DNA of 64,000 nucleotides from positions 11,243,501-11,307,500 of the forward strand of contig CM072862.1 in NCBI GenBank assembly GCA_036937835.1. The letters run 5' to 3'. Positions 49,791 to 61,757 of the stretch are shown here, piece after piece. Every line of letters starts with the position of its first letter. Position 1 is the stretch's first letter. The notes under the pieces are model-generated. The model was not told the origin of the DNA, ran no database searches, and saw nothing but the letters and a program-made list of their open reading frames with translations. Source of the stretch: Pampus argenteus (lineage: Eukaryota; Chordata; Actinopteri; Scombriformes; Stromateidae). The position numbers were made by a program, and so were the translations under genes.

Positions 49791-51779
49791 AAAGAGGAAG
49801 TCAATTAAGTAGCCTACCCATAAAACTCCAAACTACCCCTTTAATTCCTATTATTCTTAACTTTACTAGTTTCATACTTACTGTGTGGCACATTTAAATT
49901 GATCACTCCTCCTATTAGTACTAAAGAAACTAGTATCACTAGTAAAATATTTATGTTTGTATAAGTTTGCTGAATGGGTGGCTGGAGTAGAGTTTAAAGG
50001 TTTGTATGAAGTATAAAATGTAATATCTGGTATGTGCAGAACCACGTGCTTCTCAGGGCTTCAAGACTCACTGTTTTTTCTTCAGTTCACAACAGGATAT
50101 ATTGAAATCAACACATTTACATCTGCTGTTACCCACATCCTGTTGTCATTTTACACTGACGGTAAAACTTGAGATGTGCTACCTTTTCATATTTATTGGA
50201 AATATGCTCACTGGATTGATTTTGGCTGCAGCACTCCACTGAGAATCCCACTGTTAGACCACAACCTCATTCTCAATACTATCAGCCTGTTGTCATGAGG
50301 TTTCTGAATGATTTAAACTTTGTAAGATTTGTTAAGTCTTGAAAAATAATATTTTGGACCGAGTGCTCAGTAAGAGCTTGATAAGTTATTCATTAACTCA
50401 GTTATTTCACTTAGCACTTGTTCTGCTTCATAAAGAATTCATTCACAAACAGATTTCATACTGTAAGATGATATTTTCCGTAGGATTGATTTGAATTTCA
50501 GTTCCTTATTCACCCAGTTCTGCTTTAGTACAACCTGTTCAGCACTTAAAAAAATTTTTTTTTTTCCTTTTTAGGTTATGTGTTTCTTGAACTATATAGT
50601 CTTATTTTTTATACCATGATTATTAGTAATACATTTGTTTCTACAGTGGCCCTGAGAGCTCAACACACACACACACAAAACAAATGAAAATACATGTAAC
50701 CTCTCTTTTCTTTCACTTTTTTCCCCTAATGTAATAGAGTAGAAATTGCTTACATCTTCATATTTGTATTGTTTTAAGAACATTCAGCAGCTAACTGCCT
50801 GATATTTCCCTGAGCAAACAGAAACAAAAAAACAGAGCTAAAAGAGAGTAAATATTGGACTTACACTCATAAGGTGGACAGAAACATGACTCCAAATGAA
50901 TGATAATGTTGCTCCATATTTAACGGATGAGTAAATAGGCAACTGTTTGATTTATCAACTTAAAAGGTGAAGATATATTCGTGCCTGCTGCCCCCAAGTG
51001 GCCAAACAATCAGTTAATGCAGGTTAGAGGTGTCCCCTGGATTATTATTGACTGGGTGAACAGGGCTCAAGGATATTTTTGCTCCGAGGCCCTCCAGTGA
51101 GTTGACCTGGCTCTGGCTTCACGGAAGTAATAACACTATGTAACACCGGTTTTGTTATTTCCTTATGGCTAAGAAGTATAGAAAATGTCTAGTATTTCCT
51201 TCTCAAACTTTGTTTTTGTGACCTAGGCAATGATATTTTGAAATTGAGATATTTCCAATTCATTCACGTAGAGTTACAAAAAAAACAATGTGTTTATCAT
51301 AAAAATATACAAAAGTATACAATACAGCCACTGAGCCCCAGTCCCCAAATATAGTCTCCCATCATCGTATCCCGTGATTCTTATGTTGTTGTTTTTTTCT
51401 CACTTTATGTGAATGAAAATATACAAATTCTCCCGTTTTCCCATTGGAAATGGGCCAATACTAAAATACCAGTGTCCTGGTCACAAATGCAAAAATCTGA
51501 GAATGACAGCAAGATACTTTTTTAGATATAAATAAAATAAATAAATAACACTACACAGGGACAAAAAAAACAAACACAATTTTGTTAGACAGTGCAATCT
51601 TTAATTTTGGGAACCCATTTTTGCAAATAATTTCCTTAAAAAAATTACAGTAGAACTTTCAAAATTTAAACACGTTTAATTGAGAATCACCAATTGTACT
51701 CAACATAGTGAAATCAGTGATCGTATCAAGTCTCCTGATTGGTCGAGTCTTTACAACTCCCTCCTCTGTGATGCTACAA
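49791..51779. other. Gene-free stretch right of the satellite
   Basis: Single-copy looking AT-rich sequence. A short (AC)n lies at 50,662-50,678 and A/T runs near 50,548-50,570. No gene is recognised. Confidence 0.5.
50987..51004 (-). promoter_or_regulatory. CTCF-like motif
   Basis: On the minus strand, TGGCCACTTGGGGGCAGC agrees with the vertebrate CTCF consensus TGGCCACxAGGGGGC at all but one core base (T for A). It lies about 1.2 kb right of the satellite. Similar words also occur in fish interspersed repeats, so this is a weak call. Confidence 0.3.
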
Positions 51780-52225
51780 CCAGCCCTCCCCTCTTCTCTG
51801 TTTGCGGCTCACAACCGAGTCATCCGGCACACGGAGAGACGCGGCGGAGGAAAACGGCAACTTCACCTTGTCCTTTGAAAAGCCGCCACTGTCCTCACAG
51901 GGCGAGTTAGGTCGGACACAGCCGCGGGAGAAGGATGAAATAGAAACAGCTCGTTGGTTATTTTATTTTTTTAACAGGTGTCAGCCCTTTTTTAACAGGT
52001 GTCAGTCCGGCGCAGTCACCTTTCGTCCTGCTGTATGCGGTTCACTCGTGCGTTTCGCGTGAAATGAAAACACTCCGCACGCGCCTGTTTCCGTCGCATT
52101 CACTTGTTGTCCACGAGCTGCCACGATGGTTAAATGTCCTGTTTAATGGTCGAGGTATGTAAGACCGTGACTTTTACAGCCTCACATGCTGACAAACGGG
52201 CTCGTACACACGGAGCTGCTTTGGT
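51780..52225 (+). promoter_or_regulatory. CpG-rich island, possible promoter and first exon
   Basis: By eye there are roughly forty CpG dinucleotides in about 420 bp, against very few elsewhere outside the hAT copies and satellite. GC-rich words such as GACGCGGCGG, CAGCCGCGGG and CCGCACGCGCC cluster here. At 52,155 a strong donor sequence follows (GAG|GTATGTAAG). An ATG in good Kozak context (GCCACGATGG, 52,126) opens only a six-codon frame ending in TAA, so if this is an exon it is non-coding or 5' UTR. The strand is inferred only from the donor. No known gene can be named. Confidence 0.45.
51967..52005 (+). repeat. Tandem duplication of an acceptor-like segment
   Basis: TTTTTTAACAGGTGTCAG occurs at 51,967-51,984 and again at 51,988-52,005, a 21-bp period. 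Each copy has a pyrimidine tract followed by AACAG, the form of a 3' splice site. Confidence 0.85.
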
Positions 52226-52405
52226 ATACGCCTGGTAGCCCTAATAAAAAAAAAAATTGAATATGGGCCTAATGTTTATGGGAGAACTTAAAGTGTGTTT
52301 GCTGCTTAAAAACGAGTTTTCATTGACTGTATCGTGGTCCACCTTGTGTTTGCTATGGCGGTGTTGAATTCCTATATTTTTGATATTGTTGGCTATTCCT
52401 ACAGT
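52226..52405. other. Left flank of hAT copy 2
   Basis: Sequence unrelated to the left flank of copy 1. The 8 bp next to the element are CCTACAGT, which do not match the 8 bp on its right. Confidence 0.7.
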
Positions 52406-52616
52406 CAGTGGCGCAAAAAGTGGGTATGCACTATATGCGGCGCATAGGGGCGCCGCGTTAGAGGGGGCGCCAAAGCGATGGGGGAACAATAATTTCGAGT
52501 CGGCATTTTCTGTATTTAACAGCTGTTTGTGTATGTGTAAATGATATGATCAATAACAGAGGGGCATGTCACTAATTAGGCGCCCCTTCGCTCCCTCACC
52601 TCTCCTCTCCTCCTCT

Positions 52617-52651
<35 letters not shown>

Positions 52652-52722
52652 TAAGCGTTCCAGTGCGCGCCCCTCCGGGCACGCGCTGGCGCGGTTTTTT
52701 TTCCATTCATTTGAATCGCGTT

Positions 52723-52854
52723 GTCACAGCTAAAGATGGAGAGGCAGAAAAAAAGCTGTCCAGAGCACAAAGCAGAAAACGGAAGAGGGAGAAGGAGAAA
52801 GGTTTTGAGGGGATGAAAAAAAGCTTTTCGAGGTGGTTGAAAGACAGTGGTTAA
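52723..52854 (+). pseudogene. hAT transposase N-terminal remnant, copy 2
   Basis: Same basic segment as in copy 1, with one amino-acid difference (Leu to Phe in KGxEG). It lacks a start codon at a sensible place and stops at the same point. Confidence 0.6.
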
Positions 52855-53195
52855 GTTATGTCAGTGTATCAAGAGGAGGCTTGTAAATATTCAGGATAGC
52901 AAAGCTACTAGCAAAACGACAGGTCCAACTGTGGGAGGAAGGACTTGATACACGTTCTTCATTCTTTCAAAACTTCACTTTATTTAGATGTCAGGAATAT
53001 GGTTTCATTTAGTGACGTTTTAGATTCGTTTCCAATGAGATATTATTGATATAACTGCCTCTGTGTCAGTTGATGTTTAATATAAGTTCCTACTTATTTT
53101 GTTTTTGGTTCCTACCTACCTGCATGTAAGTTAATGATGATGATAATTCCAGCACTGGTCATCATAAAAAGGAACCAGAGAGGCACTTTAGGTGC

Positions 53196-53696
53196 ATGGT
53201 TTTCAATGTTATTGTCGACACAGTCCTGCAAGAGTTGTCTGACAGGTTTTCCAATCTTCAGCTTGTGTCTGAGAAATTTAAATTCATCACTAAAATGGAG
53301 CACATGACACAAGCTGAGCTGGAGGAATCAGTTACCAGATATGCCCTGACTACCTGTGATGTTTCCAGAGATATCATTCAAGAAATGTACCCAGCAAGCC
53401 GTCTACTGAAGGGTTACAAGGCTCTTGAGAAGTTGAATTTCCTCATACAGGAGAATCTTGATTTGGTGTTCCAAAATTTGACAGTAGCCCTTAGAGTATT
53501 CCTGACCATGCCTCTGACGGTTGCATCTGCAGAAAGATCCTTCAGTAAGCTGAAGCTTATCAAAACATACCTTCGTTCAAGTATGAGCAATGATCGCCTG
53601 ACCCAGGGCACGACATGTAACAATTTAGTGGTAGGTAGAGGACTTATTTATGTTATTACATTGTTATACATTATTTTTTGTGTTTTATTGAGCTGA
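53196..53696 (+). pseudogene. hAT transposase C-terminal dimerisation remnant, copy 2
   Basis: A 166-codon frame identical to that of copy 1 except Pro93 to Gln; one further change (CTC to CTG) is silent. It retains the SAERSFSKLK motif at about residues 111-120 and the hydrophobic tail, and lacks the catalytic domain. Confidence 0.8.
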
Positions 53697-53853
53697 TCAC
53701 CTGCTGTAATACATAAAACAAAAGTCTGTAATAAAAGTCTAATATTTTATAAGTCCATGAATAAATAAGATGTATACACGTAAACATTGAAGGGGGGGGG
53801 GGCACCTGCAATGTGTCTGCATATCCCTCAGAAAGGAGGTAGTTGCGCCCCTG

Positions 53854-54054
53854 CGTGTAGAGTGACTATAACAATTTTTTCACTGGACCATTGTTTTAGT
53901 ATGTTATGGTAAGATATTGTTGCATCTTTAAGATAGCATATGGTGTGATTGATTACGCTTGCTGAATTGATAGAATTCATTTCATTTTCAACATTTCACT
54001 GCAAGAGTTAAAACAAAACAGCCCGTAAAACTATAAACTACAGAAACTATCACA
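53854..54054. repeat. Copy of the right flank of hAT copy 1
   Basis: Reads the same as 44,127-44,327, starting with CGTGTAGA. Because this copy continues without interruption into GGGATACTTTC, it probably represents the original continuation of the locus. Confidence 0.92.
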
Positions 54055-55354
54055 GGGATACTTTCAGATGGAAATACATATTTAAATTTACAGTTCTCAG
54101 CTAACATGAACATACTTTAAGATGAGACATTTCAGCAAAGCCAAATTTAAAGCCTCTCCCAGCCACCTCTAAATGTGATTTTAGTTACATGCTTTGTCTA
54201 GTCTGTGTTGTTGCTTGGTATTGACTGCATTGATTAACATGCATAAGGTCCACTTGAGCTGACAACTCAATCAGAGGTTGGCCAGAGGATATAGCTGACA
54301 GGGGTCTCGTTAAGCATGCAGGAGATCTCTTTCAAAATTACAGGTTTCACTACTTACAGCTGTACAAATGTGTGTGCGTGTGTGTATTTTCACACACTAC
54401 AGGAAAGAATAGAGACAAATAATAAACAACTCCTACAGGAGAAAAGGTACATTACAATATTAATAGACAAACCAAATGGGCTGTAATTGCGTATGCTGAA
54501 TCATTGGGTTTCTTTTCAATAAGGCAATTTAGTCGTGTTAAATGGCCTTTTTGTTGATCAGTGTCTCAGCCATTCTGGGAAAGCAGCTAATCAGATGATG
54601 CCTAAAACCGTTTATCCCTCTTCTATGCAAGTAGTTACCTGGTATGCAAATCATTGTGTGTGACTGAGTATGTGTTTGTGTATAGGATCAATTGAAACAT
54701 TATATTTGCCCAGCAGCTATTGTAAGTACATTATCTGGCATACACTATTGGTAGTAAGTGTGTGCAGAACAGACAGAACAAGTGTGTTTGAGAATGAGTG
54801 AGAGAGTAAAACCAACCCATTTGCACAATAATGAAGTGGGGTCAGAGGCCATCGGCGGTGTTTGCCTCCCACCTAATTGTTCTCATGTTTTAATGGACTC
54901 CGCGCTCCATTATTTTGCTGACCCTGGCTTATCACAGAGGCCTCAATTACATAGAAACAGGGACAGGAGCATGAGAGCATGCACGTGTATGTGTGTCTGT
55001 GTGCATTTGTCGGATTCTGGTGAAATAGTATTGCCACACAGTAATAGCATGTATTTGAAGCTAACTGTATTATCAGATGGGGTTTATTAAACATTTTTGT
55101 ACCAACTAACAGTTTGGAGAAAAGTGCCCAAAACTGATTTGCAATTATAGTTTTGTGGTTGTTCGAATGTCCAGAAAATATCTATTTCATATTCTATTTG
55201 TACATTTTCTTTCTTCTTCTTTTTTTAGACTGGACAGTGGTTTTGAAAAAAAAAAAAAACAGTGAAATTTCGCAACTTTTTTTTGCAATACATTGAGGTC
55301 TATTCTGATGTGACGACATACATTGTCTCCTTCCAAAAGACAAATCCCAGTTGT
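54055..55354. other. Gene-free stretch
   Basis: Contains short GT-rich runs (54,368-54,386; 54,985-55,005) and an A14 run near 55,246. No gene is recognised. Confidence 0.5.
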
Positions 55355-55640
55355 AAAATAACAATAACAACGCTATGGTTTAGGCACAAAAACGACTTGA
55401 CTTAAGGGAAATACTAACAGTTTAAATACTTTGTAAAGGTTAGAGAAACATGCAAGTTTGGGTTAAAACTATTGCAAAGGGGACATCTGTTGTCACGGTT
55501 ACATAAAAAAAAAACCATAGCTACGGTTAGGGGATGGTTTTAGTCATAGTTACAGGAATTGTTCAATGTTTTGTTGACCCATCCTTCCACTCAGACCTCC
55601 CCCATATGCAGACTTTGCAGACCTTTCACTGTATAAAAAC
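55355..55640. repeat. Interspersed repeat
   Basis: Contains GGTTTAGGCACAAAAACGAC, then GTTTGGGTTAAAACTA, and an ACGGTTACATA-type block. The GTTTAGGCAC-AAAAC-ACTTG block is a very common element of percomorph interspersed repeats. Boundaries are approximate and the copy is diverged. Confidence 0.5.
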
Positions 55641-56689
55641 ATCACGTGATTTCCTCCTGTGCTCTAATTATAACTCTTATGGCTGCTAGACGGTTTTTTA
55701 ACTTGACCATAAATGTAACAAGCATTTTCTAAAACAACTGATTCTTGTGTTTCTTGGGAGGATAGTCTCCATATATGGATAGTTACCCAATATCAACTGA
55801 AAACCCATTGATTTGACCATCCTTGCAGTGCCTAGTATACTGTAGACAAGGTATAGTTTCCCCATTGAACCACAATATTGGTTTCTATATTGCATCATGC
55901 AGGATCAATCAATCCTGACAGCAGTAGAATCCATTTCAAATAATAAATAATAATTTGGATACCTCTGGGCAGGCTGGCTTTAACAGCTGAAGGAAACTAA
56001 CTCTTTCTTCATGCTTATTGCTATTCATGCTTTCTGCTGCTGACTGGCCCTTAATTATTCAGCTGAATAAATTACCCATAAAGCAGAAAGTGGAAACACA
56101 GCATGCCAGGAGGGAGCAGGCCTGTCAGCTTCAAAGGGCCAAAACCTGCCTAGATCCTGTGGGCTTCACTTCACTTAACACCAGTCACTAGGTATATATG
56201 TCTAGGCCTTCGTAAGCCCAGCTTAAATGTCGGGGGGTAGGTATTTCCCAAGTGTGGGGCTCAATATTGAATGGAATCCTTACTTAAATCAGCCGGCGTG
56301 GCTTTAGTGACCTTTATTGGAATTAAGTGAATAGAGGTTGAAGGAGAGGTCAACATCATGGACAATCTAAGATGATTCTGAATTCCTCTCATTAAAATGT
56401 TGCGGTGATGAGCAACATCCCTAACATAACACCCCCTGGATTTGAATAAAAGTCGCTGGCTTCTTTTTTGCCAGAATAATACTTGGTATTCATTATATTC
56501 ATTTACATGTTACACAGAAAACGGTTTAAGAAAATATGTTTGTTGCAGTTTCAGGGTATAGAAATGTTTAAAGCTTATCTGCTAGTGTTCTTGATACCTA
56601 CAACATATTATGTACTGCAGTGCTTAAACTTAATAGACATGGCCAGAAGTTCCATAGGGGCCCAGAAAGACTGGGTGGGTAAACTAAAT
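55641..56689. other. Gene-free stretch
   Basis: Nothing recognised. Confidence 0.5.
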
Positions 56690-56935
56690 GACCCCAGCTC
56701 CTCCCGTAGTGATTTCTGTCAAGGTGCTGTTGAGCAATGTGCTTAACCCCCAGCTGCTCCGGTGGATCTGTCAAGTGCAGTAGAAACAGCAAGAAATGAT
56801 GTGGTTGCAGTGGTTATCTCCCAGGAGTGAATGTGTGTAACTGATCCAATGAATGTGAAGCAGGTGGTTGTGAAAAGAGGGCGAGCATGGTCAGCAAACC
56901 TTCCCTGGATAGATAAACTTAACCAGATGAATGAT
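56690..56935 (+). mobile_element. Teleost SINE copy
   Basis: Contains GTCAAGGTGCTGTTGAGCAA, then GTGCTTAACCCCCAGCTGCT and CCGGTGG. This corresponds to the standard fish SINE body (TTGAGCAAGGCACTTAACCCCCAGCTGCTCC). It ends with CCTTCCCTGGATAGATAAAC, close to the usual CTTCCCTGGATAAATAAAGG tail. The tRNA-related head is truncated or too diverged to see. Confidence 0.7.
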
Positions 56936-58975
56936 TTGTAGTGCAGGATCTCTTTGCCCGAGTTGTTCTGGTGTGCTGAAGCTGAAACTCTTCTTTTTTG
57001 GGGTTATCCACAAAATTAAGATTGCTCACATTATCTCAAATCAGATGTTAACAAATAATGGTGATTTGCCAGGGTCAATTCTTTTGTTGTAGAGCCAAGA
57101 GGCAATTGGCTTAGGCTTAGCCTAGCAATAAGAGGGATACAGCCAGCCCTGCTTTGTTAAACCTTTTAAAAAACTACTTAAGCCAAGTTATGATTTTACA
57201 CGGAGTTATATAGAATAACCACGTCTTAGCAAACAGAGGTCAGGCACATAATCTTGTCCTCACTGTTAGGTTGCCATGCCAACATACTCCAAGGAAAGCA
57301 GAGACTTCATATCTTGCAGTAAACAAAACAAACAAAAATAAAAAAATAAAAAAAATTGTGAGCCTTAAAAGTGCTTAAAGCAGATTTCTTTTAAACTTTG
57401 GGGACAGTCAAACTAATTACATCCAGGCTCCAACTCCATACTAAAATAAGCAGGATACTAGCACTCACAGATCAATATCTAAATATAATCTTTTATTTAT
57501 TGTGGGCAAAAACAAATGTGCTGAAAACCATTATCAGTGAAATGAAAACCAGCAGAAATAACAATGTATAGAAACAGGTGAGGTCAATGCATAATCAAAT
57601 CCATCTGTGAATGAACTGTCCAGATACAGCCTCTCCTAATGCAGGAGGGCTTCTGTGGTGTGACAGCAATAATCAGAAATACAATAACTAGTGTCACAAG
57701 CTGAAAGATAATGAATATATAACTGAAACTGCTCAAGAATGGAAACATAGAGCAAAGTGATAACAACCCAGTACAGTAAATAAAGATGCATATAAGTGTA
57801 GTACAAATAACACTTATTGAAAAATATCATACATTATATACATACATTAACACTGTATGTGACTTTGATTGAGGACAATTAATAATTTCATGACCATAAA
57901 ATTAGTCTATGCTTAAAAGGGCACAGAATGCACTAATATATAATTACCATATGAAAATTAAAGGCTCAAAACACTAAATCTCTGGAACAGGATTTGTAAA
58001 GTTAAGATTTGTCGGCTTGCTTGTTAAATAGTTTTAATTTTTTTCATTAAAAAGCATAGGAAAATGTCATGGTAAAAAGGTAAAAAATAAATCCATCTAC
58101 ACAATCTAAATATATAATCTAAATATAGTAATGACCCTTATTCATTATAAAGAGCAACCGAACATCAGCTCCTCCTTTTGGGAGGTTTGTAATGTGCGGA
58201 TCCAAGTTGCTTCCCACTATGACAGAAATCTGTTCCTATCAACCAATTCTATACCTTGAAATGTAAGACAACATACATCATGGCTAAGGTATAAGTTAAA
58301 TGGGACTGTCTGGCCACCAGGAACAACTCCAGTTGTTGTAATTTTACATATATAAGCCAACCCACAAGGACATTTCAAGAGATAGACCACATATTTGGTT
58401 CTGCAAGAGATCCTTTAACTTAATGCTGAACTTTTTTCCAGTATGAGGATGTAGAATAACGTCTCTAATCATAACACTACATCTGGGTACATCTCAGACT
58501 TGAGAAACAGTAGGTTCCTGGGACACTGGATAAAATATGTCTTAATAATATTAAATAAACAGTCCTCTTGATACACTCTCATACACTCATTACAGGAGAA
58601 AGCGGGTACTTTCTGATTGAATGTAATGCATTACAACCAGTCCTGGTTGTTTTATTTGTAATTGTACAGTGTGATTCATCAGCTTTCCCCACAAACCTAT
58701 GACATATCATCTTCACGCTGTTATATTGTTTTATATACCAGTCTTTCTCCCTTTGGTGTCAAGCTTCTAGTTAAACCATTCAGTATCGTGTGCTTGATTA
58801 CAATGTTTATTACCCATAAACCCACACAAAGCAGAGAATTCAGAGAAAGCAGCAGCGGTTAACGACGACAGCCATGCAGGCTAATCTGCCATCCATGCGA
58901 GCCTTCAGGGCAGGGTTTGGTAATGTGATTTAGATGAGTTTCCCACGCTGGTGTGTCACTGCCGTCTCCCCTCAG
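56936..58975. other. Gene-free stretch
   Basis: A-rich tract at 57,319-57,354 and AT-rich sequence to 58,600. The segment 58,830-58,975, just before the candidate exon, is more balanced in composition. Confidence 0.5.
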
Positions 58976-59101
58976 TGCTCCAGCGACAGTCCCTCATTAC
59001 GCACAGTGCCACTGTCAGATGTTTCAGCAACGAGTGTGGCAGTTTTTGGACACCCCGTTTGTTCTCTGGCAAAATGATGGAGCGGAATGAGGAAAGTTTA
59101 G
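58976..59101 (+). CDS. Candidate internal exon A
   Basis: It is bounded by an acceptor with a good pyrimidine tract (GCCGTCTCCCCTCAG|T) and a strong donor (TTTAG|GTGAGG). It is 126 bp, a multiple of three. One frame is open throughout if two bases are read before the first whole codon; its translation includes TVRCFSNECGSFWTPRLF. The frame enters and leaves in phase 1. The last base (G) can join the first two bases (GT) of the candidate at 61,758 to make a glycine codon. I do not recognise the peptide. Chance exons of this size are common in 64 kb, so this is tentative. Confidence 0.28.
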
Positions 59102-61757
59102 GTGAGGAAAGACTTTACAGAACTGAAAATAATAGAAAAGGTATTCCGCATCTGTTCACATTTTAAATGACATGTTACATTATTTAAGAGTGTTGGGATT
59201 CTCATCAACAACCCTTTGGATTACCTCCAAATAAAGTTTGATGTAGCTGTGTCATGGGAGGATTTTGAATCTCTTTACCATTGTAAGTGACCTTTTAATG
59301 TGAAAATTTGGTTAAGATAAATTTTGTCATTATGTGATTCAAATGTGCATTGATTTTATGGCTAAGTATATTTATCATTTGGCTGAAAATTTCAGTGCCA
59401 GCTCTGCGAAAACCTACAGGTTTATCATTTTTCTGTATACTTTCTGTGGCCTTTTGTTCCCCACTTGCTCACTCTCTTCCTGTGTCAGGTACATTTGTGT
59501 TTGTGTGTGTGTAAATGCGTGTTTTTGTTGTTTGTTTGTGAGTAAGTGGTTGTTTAAAACTCTCCTTGCCTCAGGGTTGGGAACTAAGGTTTTGGCTTTT
59601 TGCTGACTGCAAAAAATTGATTGTCCTCACTGAAGTGTAGTGCACCTGGCTGAACAATGCCATGCTCATCTCCACAAGAAGCGACTTGGGCTTAGCCAGG
59701 AATGACAGGCAACTCACCTGTTGTGCATGTGTGTGTCTGTCTTTGTGTGTGTATGTCTTCTTACCCTGAGGCTAGGTTGTCAAAATGCCTGTGTATCCCT
59801 TTAAACAAAATCAAACAACACTAAGCAGCCAAGGGTATTAGCAGCAGCAGTCTTTCCAGTTAGCTCCAGACCAGACATCATCAGGAATAATATTTGGAAC
59901 AAAGAGGACTTTGAGAAGTCAGGGCAAGGGCATTTTTTTTTTCTTTCCTCACCCCTCTGGTGTTCTCCTACTCTCGTCTCAATCAGAGTGCTTGGTTATC
60001 TTCACCAACCAATTATTTGATTAGAGGAAAGAAGGGTTTAAATCATTTAGACCACTTCATAATAAGCAGGGGACACGATAGGATCCCAGGGATTTGGCAA
60101 ATACTGCAGGGCTGAGCCTCAGTATTAAGCGATATGATCTAAAAAGCTACTGAATCATTTTAGAATTACATACAGCAAATACACGCACACATACAGCGAT
60201 AATGTACATATTCACACATACCATACACAGTGACACAATGCCTGACATCAACCCTAGGGTTGGTTGTGGGACACTGAAAGACATTCTTGTGAAAGCATGT
60301 TCCTCTTTAAACTGTTGGCTTAAGTAAAAAATTTAGTTTTTTTAATAGTTCCTGAAAAAACTGCAGATCTTATAAAAATTGGGGGCTATATTAGTAATTG
60401 AAAAAAACCTTTGCAAGACCTTGCTATTCTTAATCTGGCAACATGCTCCAAATCAAATTGAATTCTGAGTGTATGCCCAGGCGTGGTAGTGGCTTTGAGA
60501 TTAAAGTGACACACAGTGTTTGGCTTCAGTCACTGCTGTGTGTGCATGCAGGCAAGAAACAACTTGTACTTCTGCTTTCACGTGAGACGATATGCAGTAT
60601 CAACCTTGAATGTGGACAATGTTTTAAGGCTCAGCTTAAAACATTGTCCGCTCAGCTTTTTATATGAAAACGCCAAACTGTCTGTCCTATTATAAAACAT
60701 TTTCTCTTGCCATCTTTTTGTTTATAAAACATGGCCACAACTAAATGATCTTTCTCTGAATTTTTTTTAAACTAATATAACCACAGCCATAGCTAGAGTT
60801 GTCTTATTTTGGATTGCACTGTTGATATGTAATTATGTCTGTGCAGCTTTCAAACTCCATCATGTTTAATCAAAGTGGTCAGGCTTCGGGTTTATACTTA
60901 GATAATATGTCACATTGTCATTGTTCAAAACCTTTCGAAAACATAAACATTGATAGTCATCTATAAAAAAATACTGTTTAAAACTACTCAGAGGTTTGAT
61001 AATGATTTTAGACTGTAATGATGAAATAATAATACACAATAGGTGATATACATGTGTCTTTATATATGCAGAACAGAAGGAGTTGAATGTGAATGACATA
61101 AGAAACACTAACTTGTTTTCATGGCATAGGATGTGATGCAAGAGGAAAGCAATGGATTCACAAAGGCTATAGATTTCCAACTGAAACAGGTTAGGTTCTC
61201 ACAGCTGGATGGAGGCATTAATATTGAGACACGACTCTGGGAACATTCATGTTCAAAGGAGTCTATGAAAGACAGGCCCTATGCAAAGTTCATTGTGTTA
61301 TTTCTTAGCTGCACGAAAACTGGTTATATATAACATATGTTTATGTAGCCACTCTGTACCAGATAGACAAGTCATATTATCGGATGAAAGTGCTCTGTTA
61401 GTGGTTATTTTACAGTCTTTGACAACCGATGCAGTAAAAAAAAAAAAAAGTAATAGAACAAATACAGATTAGTGAGCACCGTCCAACCACGCACACTCAT
61501 GCACAGTTGCTCCAATGTCAGGCAACAGTGTTTATAATTTCTATACCAAATTTTCCTAAAACTCTCACTGGCCTATTGTAAATTACCCAGTGATGTAATC
61601 AGCCTCTTTCTTTACTGTATTCAGCATAATGAGATGATAGCGGTGTTTCATTCTTTACCGAAATGATACTTTTATTTTCTGGCTGGGCAAGAAAGTTTGG
61701 AGGGAGACTGCTGGTCTTGTTGGTGGTTTATGTGTAACAGGTCTTTCCCTCCAACAG
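59102..61757. other. Gene-free stretch
   Basis: Contains GT-rich patches near 59,495-59,520 and 59,725-59,755, a hairpin at 60,614-60,649 and an A11 run near 61,437. Otherwise no feature is recognised. Confidence 0.5.
60614..60649. repeat. Perfect 15-bp stem-loop
   Basis: GGACAATGTTTTAAG and CTTAAAACATTGTCC are exact reverse complements around a 6-nt GCTCAG loop. GCTCAG is repeated just after the right arm, a pattern typical of a template-switch mutation. Confidence 0.9.

Larger units (their letters stand above)
52406..53853 (+). mobile_element. hAT DNA transposon, copy 2, internally deleted
   Basis: It is 1,448 bp and almost identical to copy 1. I see five base substitutions (43,080 G/T, 43,301 A/C, 43,747 C/A, one C/G near 43,876 and one A/C near 43,975), one fewer CA unit and one extra G in the G run. 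These indels account for the 1-bp length difference. The termini are complete, but the flanking octamers do not match: CCTACAGT on the left and CGTGTAGA, the target-site duplication of copy 1, on the right. It is therefore not a simple independent insertion. Confidence 0.93.

Noticed and set aside
52126..52146. ATG in good Kozak context in the CpG island as a gene start
   Set aside because: The frame ends after six codons, before the splice donor, so at best it is a short upstream frame.
44430..52405. Inverted 7-mers at the satellite-side flanks (CTGTAGG at 44,430 and CCTACAG at 52,398) as a hidden target-site duplication
   Set aside because: A target-site duplication should be a direct repeat and these are in inverted orientation and offset by one base. 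A 7-bp match is easily due to chance.
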